Positions 29,284 through 36,430 of a DNA stretch of 36,430 nucleotides are shown one piece after another; the stretch's first letter is position 1; the number at the start of each line of letters is the position of its first letter. The notes below the pieces were generated by a model. The model did not search any database. It saw only the letters and a program-made list of their open reading frames with translations, and had not been told where the DNA came from. Made by a program: the position numbers and the translations under genes. The stretch lies in the NCBI GenBank assembly GCA_031383555.1, contig JANMZR010000239.1, positions 1 to 36,430 on the forward strand. Reading direction: 5' to 3'. Source of the DNA: JANMZR01 sp031383555 (GTDB lineage Bacteria > Bacteroidota > Bacteroidia > Cytophagales > Spirosomataceae).

Positions 29284-30434
29284 TTATTAGAATTTGTTTT
29301 TTCAAGTTCGTCAACAGCAAGTTTCATTAATTCAAAATCAACCTCGTGTATTTCTTTTCCTTTCCCCAATTGCTCCAAAATAGTTATGGTCAATTGCCCC
29401 CCTAAATGCTCTCTAAACTCGTTTAAGCCTTCCCACAGATTTAATTTGTCATTTTCTCCAAGTGCCTGATGATAAAGTGTAAAGCCAAGGTTTTTGAATA
29501 AGGAAATTATTCTATCGACTTCATTTTGTGATATAAGCCCTAAAAGCTTTGAGTAAATAGAATCTAACACAATACCAATGGCAACAGCCTCGCCATGACG
29601 GATTTCAAAATTGGTTAAATACTCTAGCTTATGTGCGGCCCAATGGCCAAAATCTAATGGTCGAGCAGAGCCAAGCTCAAAAGGATCACCACTAGATATA
29701 TGACTGGTATGTAGTGCTGCCGATCTAAATATTTGCTCATGCATTACCTCCATATCTCTTGAGGCCATAGCTGAGGCATTGAGTTCCAGCCATTCGAAAA
29801 AGGCCAGGTCTTTAATAAGTGCAACTTTTATGGCTTCAGATATGCCCGATCGCCAATCTCTATCGGAAAGAGAAGTTAAAAAAGTTGAATCATTAAAAAC
29901 TGCTATTGGAGGTGAAAAAGTACCTAAAAAGTTTTTTTTACCCAGAAAATTTACGCCGTTTTTCACCCCAACTCCAGCGTCATTTTGGGACAATACCGTT
30001 GTTGGAATTCTTATATGTTTTACACCTCTATGGGCAATTGTAGAAGCATAACCTACCATGTCTAAAAAAGCACCACCACCAATGGCAGCCACAAATGAAT
30101 GTCGGTCAATTCCATATTTATTAATGGCTAAAAGCGTTTTTTCCAAATATTTAGAATCATTTTTAACTAATTCTCCGCCTGGCAGTACTAAAATTTCGTC
30201 AATTAAAGTTATTTTGGTGCTACCATTAAAATATTTTTTAATTGATTGCAGTAAATTGGGATGGTTATTTTCAACCCCTTCATCTATCAAAAATAAAATT
30301 TTTCTTTTAAAATTATTTTCTCCAAAATTATTTAGAAAGTGGATAAAAGCTTGGTTATCAGACGAGAAAATATCTTTTGAAAATACAATGTTGTACGAAT
30401 AGCTTACCTTGAACGATTGTTGAATTGAATGCAT
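29280..30434 (-). CDS. eboD: EboD-like 3-dehydroquinate-synthase-type cyclase
   Basis: From ATG 30434 (a TTG at 30461 would add nine residues) the protein has 384 residues. It is a sugar-phosphate cyclase-like protein: the NAD-binding AAIGGGAFLDMVGYASTIAH, then RIPTTVLSQNDAGVGVKNGV and the three zinc ligands of dehydroquinate synthases (SGISEAIKVALI, DFGHWAAHKLEY, IRHGEAVAIGI). True AroB uses DAHP; in ebo clusters the substrate is unknown and may be another 2-keto or heptulose phosphate, as in EEVS/DOI-type cyclases. Its last 4 bases overlap the eboE start, and the ATG is 40 bp after the eboC stop. Confidence 0.86.
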   Translation of the reverse strand: MHSIQQSFKVSYSYNIVFSKDIFSSDNQAFIHFLNNFGENNFKRKILFLIDEGVENNHPNLLQSIKKYFNGSTKITLIDEILVLPGGELVKNDSKYLEKTLLAINKYGIDRHSFVAAIGGGAFLDMVGYASTIAHRGVKHIRIPTTVLSQNDAGVGVKNGVNFLGKKNFLGTFSPPIAVFNDSTFLTSLSDRDWRSGISEAIKVALIKDLAFFEWLELNASAMASRDMEVMHEQIFRSAALHTSHISSGDPFELGSARPLDFGHWAAHKLEYLTNFEIRHGEAVAIGIVLDSIYSKLLGLISQNEVDRIISLFKNLGFTLYHQALGENDKLNLWEGLNEFREHLGGQLTITILEQLGKGKEIHEVDFELMKLAVDELEKTNSNK

Positions 30435-30474
30435 TGAAATTTTAAATGGTAATAAGTACAAATAAATTGCAATA

Positions 30475-31356
30475 CTAAGTTACTACAAAAAATTTGGCTA
30501 AGTATACTGATATGGGTAGTAAGCATAAAACTAGAATTGCCATTAAAATGTTGCCCGAAATGGCCACCCAGGCTGCATCCATAATAATTAGGGAGAGTAC
30601 ACCTGCTTTAACTGCTCTACCAATATTTGGGCCAGTAGGGTTTGAAATAGCTTTTAATAATGGCTTGAATATCAAATAAATATGAAATAAAATAAGAGGT
30701 ACAGCGAATAATAAATTACCAGTTTGGTAGGAGGTAATTAACTGGAATACATTAACAATTAAGTATAAAAGCCCTGCAAAATACAGTGTGTTTTTATTGC
30801 CACCAGTCACTTCGCCTCTACTAATAATCGTTATAGCGGCAATATAACAAACCGGTAAAATACCTAAATACCACCAATATCCTATTGCGCCATTAAAAAT
30901 ACTTATGCCTAATAATAAATTACCGCCACGGCAAAGTCCCATGTTTATTGGGCCAAATACAAAAAAATGTTTGCCAAACTTGTCATAAAAAAGAGCTAAA
31001 ATAGCTATGGATAAGGCTATTAATCCACTATTTGCATTACATAAAAATGCTGCTAAAACACCTATTATTAATAATATCGCACCAAAAATTAACGCATTAT
31101 TTTTACTTATTTTACCAGTAGGAAGTATGCGCTCGGGTCGCTCGATTTTATCAAGTTCCAAATCAAAAATATCATTGAAAACAATTCCGCCACCATAAAG
31201 CCCAATTGTAGAAACAGAGAGTAAAAACACTTCAAATGGTTTTATTACTAGAGAAGGAAAGGAAAACGTAGCTATGGCTATTCCGGCAATAATATCAGCT
31301 ATTGCTGTGATTATATTGGCTGGGCGAGCGAGTTGCAAATAAGGTTTTATATTCAA
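30475..31356 (-). CDS. eboC: EboC-like UbiA-superfamily prenyltransferase
   Basis: This 293-residue protein has about eight to nine helices. The first aspartate-rich motif is GGGIVFNDIFDLELDKIERP (N-D-x-x-D-x-x-x-D), which binds the prenyl diphosphate with Mg2+, and a reduced second motif is FYDKFGKHFFVFG. It starts with TTG 31356 (no ATG in frame). UbiA enzymes join a polyprenyl chain to an aromatic or cyclic acceptor in the membrane. In the ebo cluster its partner acceptor would be the product of the EboD-like cyclase, which is inference. It lies 35 bp after the eboB stop. Confidence 0.88.
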   Translation of the reverse strand: MNIKPYLQLARPANIITAIADIIAGIAIATFSFPSLVIKPFEVFLLSVSTIGLYGGGIVFNDIFDLELDKIERPERILPTGKISKNNALIFGAILLIIGVLAAFLCNANSGLIALSIAILALFYDKFGKHFFVFGPINMGLCRGGNLLLGISIFNGAIGYWWYLGILPVCYIAAITIISRGEVTGGNKNTLYFAGLLYLIVNVFQLITSYQTGNLLFAVPLILFHIYLIFKPLLKAISNPTGPNIGRAVKAGVLSLIIMDAAWVAISGNILMAILVLCLLPISVYLAKFFVVT

Positions 31357-31391
31357 TTGTAGGGTTATTTCTTAGGTACAGGTTATAAAAG

Positions 31392-32411
31392 CTATTTAAT
31401 AAATATGGAGTTTTTATCCATCCGAGGTATTTGTCCACCTCTCAAAACTGTATTGCCATTGAATTTCAAACTTTGGTCAATTTCAAGAGGATTCTCAAAA
31501 TCACTCTTGTTTATTTGGCCACTTTGCGCAAAAGCGTCAATTGCATTTTGATAGGTCACTAATTTTATTACTTCATCAGAAATATTTCTGAGCTTCATTA
31601 AAGCGGCCGTTTTTGGCACTGCCAAGGGGTCGCTTATACCCCAATCGGCTGCGGAGTTGATCATTATTCGCTCAGGACCGTATTTTTTTACAATTTCCAC
31701 CATTCGTTCATTACCCATTTTAGTAAAAGGATATATGGTGAAAGCCGCCCAAAACCCTTTTTCAAGAACCGATTCTACTGTTTCTTCATTGTTATGGTCA
31801 ATTATAACCATACTTGGGTCAATTCCGTGTTCCAAAGCGATAGACATGCTCAATTCAGTGCCCTTCTTTTTATCACGATGTGGCGTATGTACCTGCACAG
31901 GAAGCTTTGCTTCTTTTGCCAGCTCTAGTTGTAACCTATAGTACTTTTCTTCGGCTGCGGTTTGGTCGTCAAAGCCGATTTCACCAACTCCAACTACGCC
32001 TTCTTTATATAAAAATAAAGGCAAAAGCTCCATAACTTCCTCTGCCAAAGCCTCATTATTGGCTTCTCTTGAGTTGAGACCAATGGTGCAATAATGTTTA
32101 ATACCAAATTGAGAAGACCGAAATCGCTCCCAACCAACTAAGGAGCTGTAATAATCTTTGAAAGATGCTAAGCCTGTACGAGGTTGGCCGAGCCAAAAAG
32201 CTGGCTCTATTATCGCCACTACGCCAGCATCAATAAGGGCTGTATAGTCGTCGGTGGTACGTGAAGTCATATGGATATGCGGGTCAAAAAATCGCATATC
32301 TTTTATGTAATCCATATAATTTGATACTGTATTTGCTGAGGCCTCAGTTTCTGATAATTCTCCTTCAAAATGGGAAGGGTTTTGTGATATTTCTGATTGT
32401 TTTTGACACAT
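31392..32411 (-). CDS. eboB: EboB-like TatD-family metal hydrolase
   Basis: From ATG 32411 the protein has 339 residues (a TTG at 32444 overlapping eboA is less likely). TatD-type metal ligands are in order: RFFDPHIHM (His-x-His), GVVGVGEIGFDDQ (bridging Glu), PVQVHTPHRD (His), MVIIDHNNEE (His) and NSAADWGISD (Asp). It is predicted to be a metal-dependent hydrolase or deoxyribonuclease-like enzyme; in the ebo context a role in hydrolysing a pathway intermediate is likely. It starts 11 bp after the eboA stop. Confidence 0.86.
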   Translation of the reverse strand: MCQKQSEISQNPSHFEGELSETEASANTVSNYMDYIKDMRFFDPHIHMTSRTTDDYTALIDAGVVAIIEPAFWLGQPRTGLASFKDYYSSLVGWERFRSSQFGIKHYCTIGLNSREANNEALAEEVMELLPLFLYKEGVVGVGEIGFDDQTAAEEKYYRLQLELAKEAKLPVQVHTPHRDKKKGTELSMSIALEHGIDPSMVIIDHNNEETVESVLEKGFWAAFTIYPFTKMGNERMVEIVKKYGPERIMINSAADWGISDPLAVPKTAALMKLRNISDEVIKLVTYQNAIDAFAQSGQINKSDFENPLEIDQSLKFNGNTVLRGGQIPRMDKNSIFIK

Positions 32412-32422
32412 TTTAGTAAATT

Positions 32423-33250
32423 TTACTTTTCTAGTTGCCCCCAAGTAAGGCTATTATTTTGAATTGCTCTTAATAATTCAGGATATTTACTGAGCTCTTT
32501 TTTTGCAGGAGTATAATCAGTTTCATAGCAAACTAAAGCGGCTGCTGCTTGATTACTATAATTTTCAGATTCCAACATTTTGCAAATATCCTTAAAAATA
32601 GTTTCATTCAAATACTTAATTACCATGTGCCAAGCTTGTGAATTTATGGTACGGCCGGCCGCCCAGCGTTCATGTGCAAGGTCGGAAATTGAATTGGCCA
32701 ATGCTTGATTCGCACGCTTATGAATGCCTTCAATTTGATTAATCTGCTTATCATTAAAAATGCATTTTAGCACCAATTGGTTCCAAGCCAATTCCGAAAA
32801 ATATAATTTTGGATAGGGATTTTGAAAGGCAATTGCATCAAAATTGGATCCAATATTGGACCTAACTGCATCTGTGGCTCGTAAAATGAAACTTTCAGGA
32901 TAATGTAAAAACGGTAAGGCCGATATTAAAGCAATAGCTTCTTTGTTTTCAGCTGTTTCAAAAAGCGTATTTATATTTTTAATATAATTTTCTTTGTTTG
33001 CTGGGTCAATTTTCGTTAAAAAATAAATTCGCACCAAACGTACCAAATTCCAGTTGGTAAAATTGACTTCGTTTATTAGGCTTTCAAGGTTTGAAATGAT
33101 GGTTTGACTTATGAATCGGGGTGTAGAAACAAAATTTTGCAGTATTTTGTCATTTTCATCAACTGATTTTAGGTCAATCCATTCCAATTCCTGAGTTGTA
33201 GCATATTTTGTAATTAAATCATAAAGTAATTTTGAATATTTATTCTGCAT
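32423..33250 (-). CDS. eboA: EboA-domain protein
   Basis: From ATG 33250 (a TTG at 33283 would add eleven residues) the protein has 275 residues and is almost entirely alpha-helical, with HEAT-like repeats. Examples are RLVRIYFLTKIDPANKENYI, LPFLHYPESFILRATDAVR, ANQALANSISDLAHERWAA and NQAAAALVCYETDYTPAKKE. No catalytic motif is visible. EboA is the defining first gene of the ebo operon of cyanobacteria, eustigmatophyte plastids and Bacteroidota; a scaffold or substrate-carrier role has been suggested only by association. It has a plausible promoter at 33281-33314 and leads the cluster. Confidence 0.85.
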   Translation of the reverse strand: MQNKYSKLLYDLITKYATTQELEWIDLKSVDENDKILQNFVSTPRFISQTIISNLESLINEVNFTNWNLVRLVRIYFLTKIDPANKENYIKNINTLFETAENKEAIALISALPFLHYPESFILRATDAVRSNIGSNFDAIAFQNPYPKLYFSELAWNQLVLKCIFNDKQINQIEGIHKRANQALANSISDLAHERWAAGRTINSQAWHMVIKYLNETIFKDICKMLESENYSNQAAAALVCYETDYTPAKKELSKYPELLRAIQNNSLTWGQLEK

Positions 33251-33280
33251 TGATTTTTTAATAAAAAAGAATTCTAGCCT

Positions 33281-33314
33281 CAAATTTAATCAAAATCGTA
33301 AACTTAGTTTCAAT
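33281..33314 (-). promoter_or_regulatory. Promoter of the ebo operon
   Basis: On the minus strand TAAATTTG (33288-33281) is a perfect TAnnTTTG -7 box. ATTG (33314-33311), one mismatch from the TTTG -33 box, lies 22 bp upstream. The predicted start is near 33275, a 25-nt leader before ATG 33250. No TGA-N6-TCA palindrome is present, so this operon is outside the putative regulon. Confidence 0.45.
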
Positions 33315-33375
33315 TTTTTTTCAATGACCAACCTGCCAAATATTCATAAACCAATTATAAAAACTAATTTTGTTA

Positions 33376-34509
33376 ATGAATTTTAAGTTAACAAATCTCG
33401 ACTCCCAGTCTAACGCTCGTTGTGGTACCATTTCTACCGATCATGGTGATATTTTGACTCCAATATTTATGCCTGTGGGTACAGCTGGTACCGTTAAAGC
33501 TGTACATCAAAGGGAACTAAAAGAGGACATACAAGCACAAATAATTTTAGGAAATACCTATCATTTATATCTTCGACCCGGTTTGGAAATAATTGAAAAG
33601 GCGGGTGGTTTGCATAAGTTTAACGGTTGGGATAGGCCAATTCTTACGGATTCGGGGGGCTATCAAGTATATTCATTGGCGGGGACTGGTCGTAAAATTA
33701 AAGAAGAGGGCGTTACTTTTAAGTCGCATATCGATGGCTCAAAACACGTATTTTCACCTGAATATGTTATGGACATTCAGCGAATTATTGGGGCAGATAT
33801 TATAATGGCATTTGATGAATGTACCCCTTACCCATGTGAATATGATTATGCTAAAGAAAGCATGCATATGACGCATCGATGGCTAAAAAGATGTTGTGAA
33901 CATTTTGATAATACAGCCTCTAAATATGGGTATAGCCAAACCCTATTCCCAATTGTGCAAGGCAGTACATATAAGGATTTGCGTGTTCAATCGGCAGAAT
34001 ATATTGCGTCAATGGAGCGTGAAGGCAATGCTATTGGTGGCCTTTCCGTTGGTGAACCAGCCGAAATGATGTACGAAACTACTGAGGTTGTATGTGGTAT
34101 TTTGCCAAAAGACAAACCTAGGTATTTGATGGGAGTGGGTACTCCAGCTAATATTTTGGAGTGTATTGCGTTGGGTATCGATATGTTTGACTGTGTGATG
34201 CCTACTCGTAATGCACGCAACGGAACTTTATTTACAACAGAAGGAGTAATTAATATAAAAAATGAAAAATGGAAGGATGATTTCAGTCCAATCGATTCAG
34301 GGCTTGACTGTTATGCCAGTAATTTCTACTCAAAAGCGTATTTAAAACACCTTGTGAAATCACAAGAAATGTTAGGAGCGCAGATAGCCAGCATTCATAA
34401 TTTGGCTTTTTATTTATGGCTTGTGGGCCAGGCCCGAGAAAAAATAATGGAGGGTACTTTTTTAACTTGGAAGAACCAAATGGTGGTGAAATTGATGCAA
34501 AGGCTATAA
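33376..34509 (+). CDS. tgt: Queuine tRNA-ribosyltransferase (Tgt) without the usual Cys zinc cluster
   Basis: Start ATG 33376 gives 377 residues, typical of bacterial Tgt. It exchanges guanine 34 for preQ1 in GUN-anticodon tRNAs, which include the tRNA-Asn of this window. Signatures: TPIFMPVGTAGTVKA, ILTDSGGYQVYSLA (catalytic Asp), DIIMAFDECTPYP, GNAIGGLSVGEP and GIDMFDCVMPTRNARNG (nucleophile Asp). The zinc site of E. coli Tgt is C-x-C-x2-C with a later His; here the region reads LDCYASNFYSKAYLKHL, one Cys only. I believe this is common in Bacteroidota Tgt, but I cannot verify it here. It is divergent from eboA. Confidence 0.93.
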   Translation: MNFKLTNLDSQSNARCGTISTDHGDILTPIFMPVGTAGTVKAVHQRELKEDIQAQIILGNTYHLYLRPGLEIIEKAGGLHKFNGWDRPILTDSGGYQVYSLAGTGRKIKEEGVTFKSHIDGSKHVFSPEYVMDIQRIIGADIIMAFDECTPYPCEYDYAKESMHMTHRWLKRCCEHFDNTASKYGYSQTLFPIVQGSTYKDLRVQSAEYIASMEREGNAIGGLSVGEPAEMMYETTEVVCGILPKDKPRYLMGVGTPANILECIALGIDMFDCVMPTRNARNGTLFTTEGVINIKNEKWKDDFSPIDSGLDCYASNFYSKAYLKHLVKSQEMLGAQIASIHNLAFYLWLVGQAREKIMEGTFLTWKNQMVVKLMQRL

Positions 34510-34538
34510 AGAAATAGTTTTGAATTCTTTTTTCAGAG

Positions 34539-35336
34539 TCATAACTCCCTTTGCTTCAAAACATACTTTGAAATCTCCCCAACTGGTGCCACCCAAATAT
34601 CTTTGCCGTTGATTTTTAGGTATTTGAATAATTTTTCTAACATTTCGGTTTTAGTAGTTTGTGGCCCACTTTTATTTATTTCATGGCCAGCAAGTACCAG
34701 CCAGGATTTAGTTTTCCGGGCCGACTCAATCAATTTCAGTATGTCATTAAACGATTTTCCGTCCATTTCCATCCCTGTTAATTGAGCAAGATCACAATAA
34801 CTGGGGTCGTTTGGAGCTTCATCGAGCCAAGTGCGTCCCGAGCGAAAGTTTTTGGCAATTACTGGTACATAGCTTTCTGTTTTTTGTTCTCTACCCACAA
34901 AAGTTTGTCCACAAGGATAGGCAAATTCCGCCATTTCAACACCTAAAAGTGATTTTATTTTTACATTTGCTTCCAGCAATTCAGCCTCCATTTTAGTAGA
35001 AGTATAATTTTCCAAGGCATTATTTCTTGACCATAAAAAATTGCCTGAACAGGGATGATTTAAAGAATGGTTGGCTATTTCGTGTCCCGATTTCACAACA
35101 TTTTTCCAATCTTCAAGCTGCTTTTCTACTGGTAAAGGCAGCACATAAAAAGTAGCTTTTACTTTGTATTTATTCAAAAGATGCAAGCCGATTGTAGGTT
35201 GGCTTCCACGGGCATCGTCCCAAGTGAAGCTAATTCCCATGCTTTTACCTTCGGGCCAATTGATGCTTTTAGTTTGTGAAAAAAGAGAAATTGAAGCAAA
35301 AAAAAGTTGGCATAAAATTACAATGGACCTAATCAT
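34539..35336 (-). CDS. Secreted polysaccharide deacetylase (NodB-type)
   Basis: This 265-residue protein has a signal peptide (IVILCQLFFASISLFSQ). NodB motif 1 reads GISFTWDDARGS, with Asp40-Asp41, in the place of the usual TFDD. Motif 2 HSLNH (90-94) supplies the two metal-ligand His. Motif 3-like FAYPCGQTFVG and the C-terminal LVLAGHEINK complete the barrel. Such enzymes remove N-acetyl groups from chitin, peptidoglycan or exopolysaccharide outside the cytoplasm. It lies 16 bp after the DUF1080 gene on the same strand, so the two are likely co-expressed. Confidence 0.87.
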   Translation of the reverse strand: MIRSIVILCQLFFASISLFSQTKSINWPEGKSMGISFTWDDARGSQPTIGLHLLNKYKVKATFYVLPLPVEKQLEDWKNVVKSGHEIANHSLNHPCSGNFLWSRNNALENYTSTKMEAELLEANVKIKSLLGVEMAEFAYPCGQTFVGREQKTESYVPVIAKNFRSGRTWLDEAPNDPSYCDLAQLTGMEMDGKSFNDILKLIESARKTKSWLVLAGHEINKSGPQTTKTEMLEKLFKYLKINGKDIWVAPVGEISKYVLKQREL

Positions 35337-35352
35337 AGTAAGTTTATAAATT

Positions 35353-35949
35353 TTATAACTCCTTAATTATCAATTTCTTCCATCTTATTTTTATGCCGCC
35401 ACCATCGTGAATTTGTAAAGCAATTGAACCAGCTATAGAGCCATAGGCATCGTCGGTATGGTTTACCATTTCAACGCCATTGAGATAGGTTTTTACATTA
35501 TTACCTTGTACTCTAATCTTCATTTTGTTCCATTTACCTACTTTTAGGGCATCATCTTTAGCTTTATCAGGTTTTATAATCCAACCACGCTTATAACTTT
35601 CGTAAATTCCACCAGTATCATTACCTTTTGGCGCTACTTCTACTTGCCAGCCTGCAACTTTTGTACCTGTTATTGTGCTATGAAAAAAAACACCAGAGTT
35701 GCCATCGGCTTCTTGCTTGAACATAAGGGTGAGCTCAAAATCTTTATAGGATTTGTCTGTGCCAAGGTAGCCATAACCTTTATCAGGTCCTGACTCGCAT
35801 ATCAAATTACTATTTTCGACATACCATTTTTCAGTGCCATATATTTTCCAGCCAGTGAGGTCTTTTCCATTGAAAATCGAAGTTTTCTTTTGTGCGTTTG
35901 CAGCAAAAATAAATAAAATTAATAGGCCTGTTAAGATTTGTTTTTTCAT
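35353..35949 (-). CDS. DUF1080 (3-keto-disaccharide hydrolase-type) secreted protein
   Basis: This 198-residue protein has a signal peptide (KKQILTGLLILFIFAANAQ) and a single DUF1080/PF06439 concanavalin-like domain. Its hallmarks are SIFNGKDLTGWKIYG, YLGTDKSYKDFELTLMFKQE, ADGNSGVFFHSTITGTKVAG, GGIYESYKRGW and GSIALQIHDGGGIKIRWKKL. The family is abundant in Bacteroidota; some members hydrolyse 3-keto-glycosides or bind sugars, so a role in carbohydrate breakdown with the adjacent deacetylase is plausible but unproven. It precedes the deacetylase gene on the minus strand. Confidence 0.88.
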   Translation of the reverse strand: MKKQILTGLLILFIFAANAQKKTSIFNGKDLTGWKIYGTEKWYVENSNLICESGPDKGYGYLGTDKSYKDFELTLMFKQEADGNSGVFFHSTITGTKVAGWQVEVAPKGNDTGGIYESYKRGWIIKPDKAKDDALKVGKWNKMKIRVQGNNVKTYLNGVEMVNHTDDAYGSIAGSIALQIHDGGGIKIRWKKLIIKEL

Positions 35950-36430
35950 GAATTTTTAAAATTTATTTAATTGGATTGTTTTTTGGATTATTTCTATTTT
36001 AGAACATATTTTGCAAAATAATGGATGAAAATTTGAAGTCACGAATCTTCAATAAATACATGGCACCCTTCTTTAATCAGTATCACATATTTGTTTTATT
36101 TTTCATTAAATTTATTAATAACAAAAGGAAATACCAAATCAAAAAAGGTAATTCTATATTTTAGTTTGGGCAAGCAACAGCTTAAATTTGATGTGGATAA
36201 CAATCCCAAACTTAAATATTGTTGAAAATCCAACCAAAACTTTTTAGTAATTATGGAAATTTGTTATAATGAGAGTAAAATTCCTTTGCAAAAATCATAA
36301 TTTTCCATCAACTTTACAGGCTTTTTAATAATATTTTATTTGTTAAATGAGCCAAATGAATGGGATTTATTGTATTTCCCACATAATTTTTCTTAATTTG
36401 TTTCACTTTTTTTAAGGGTTTAGCTGTAAA
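35950..36430. other. Gene-free right end
   Basis: I see no gene or RNA in this stretch. TAAATTTG at 36183-36190 (plus) and TAAGTTTG at 36214-36207 (minus) are perfect -7-like boxes that could start transcripts in either direction. A TTTG lies 14 bp before the first, shorter than usual, so neither is assigned. No TGA-N6-TCA operator is visible. Confidence 0.4.

Noticed and set aside
33365..33372. TAATTTTG, a perfect -7 box directly before tgt.
   Set aside because: It ends only 3 nt before the ATG at 33376, so a transcript from it would start inside the gene.
1..36430. CRISPR arrays, insertion sequences, rRNA genes and phage genes.
   Set aside because: None was seen: no regularly spaced repeats, no transposase or integrase with intact motifs, and no rRNA-like sequence.

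Overview
The window looks like chromosomal DNA of a Bacteroidota bacterium, probably a Cytophagales-type lineage. The lineage is inferred from AT-rich DNA, almost no Shine-Dalgarno sequences, promoter -7 elements of the TAnnTTTG type, and gene families typical of the phylum (DUF4386, DUF1080, Crp/Fnr regulators without an iron-sulfur cluster, the YncE-phosphoesterase fusion, a six-gene ebo cluster). No phage, transposase, CRISPR array or rRNA was seen. There is one tRNA, tRNA-Asn(GUU).

Layout. 1-3.2 kb: a cut-off small membrane protein, an alpha/beta hydrolase broken by one in-frame stop, then a Crp/Fnr regulator, a small secreted protein and a DUF4386 membrane protein on one strand. 3.2-21 kb: a stress, redox, metal and envelope district. 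It holds a CoA-transferase, a DUF2231-like membrane protein, cupin, OsmC, a TauE-type transporter, an L,D-transpeptidase with an Na/Pi cotransporter, DUF2892, an orphan LytTR regulator, a lipoprotein, a MacAB-like ABC exporter, CbpA-CbpM-VIT1, an NRAMP-like transporter, NAD(P)HX dehydratase and YtxH. 21-24.5 kb: a large beta-propeller/phosphoesterase fusion, gene remnants and tRNA-Asn. 24.6-33.3 kb: rsmG, a family 2 glycosyltransferase and the complete ebo cluster (eboA to eboF), all on the minus strand. 33.4-36 kb: tgt divergent from ebo, then a polysaccharide deacetylase and a DUF1080 protein.

The most interesting signal is regulatory. A palindrome close to TGACATTTATCA (TGA-N6-TCA, Crp/Fnr-like) recurs upstream of genes in the 4.5-21 kb district. 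In six cases the gap from the palindrome to a TAnnTTTG-like -7 element, read toward the gene, is exactly 23 bp. This places the operator near -42, the geometry of class II activation. The genes concerned are the CoA-transferase, DUF2231-like protein, L,D-transpeptidase, LytTR protein, NRAMP-like transporter and YtxH. A weaker copy with the same spacing precedes DUF2892. This suggests one activator-controlled regulon, perhaps for low oxygen or stress.

The window also carries decayed genes that a plain ORF scan misses: a YkuD_2-type L,D-transpeptidase (two frameshifts, one stop), a CHAD-domain protein (five in-frame stops), the C-terminal end of a COG2865/AlbA_2-type regulator, and the hydrolase with one stop after its membrane anchor. 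A possible transcription attenuator with mutually exclusive hairpins lies upstream of the lipoprotein gene at 11852.
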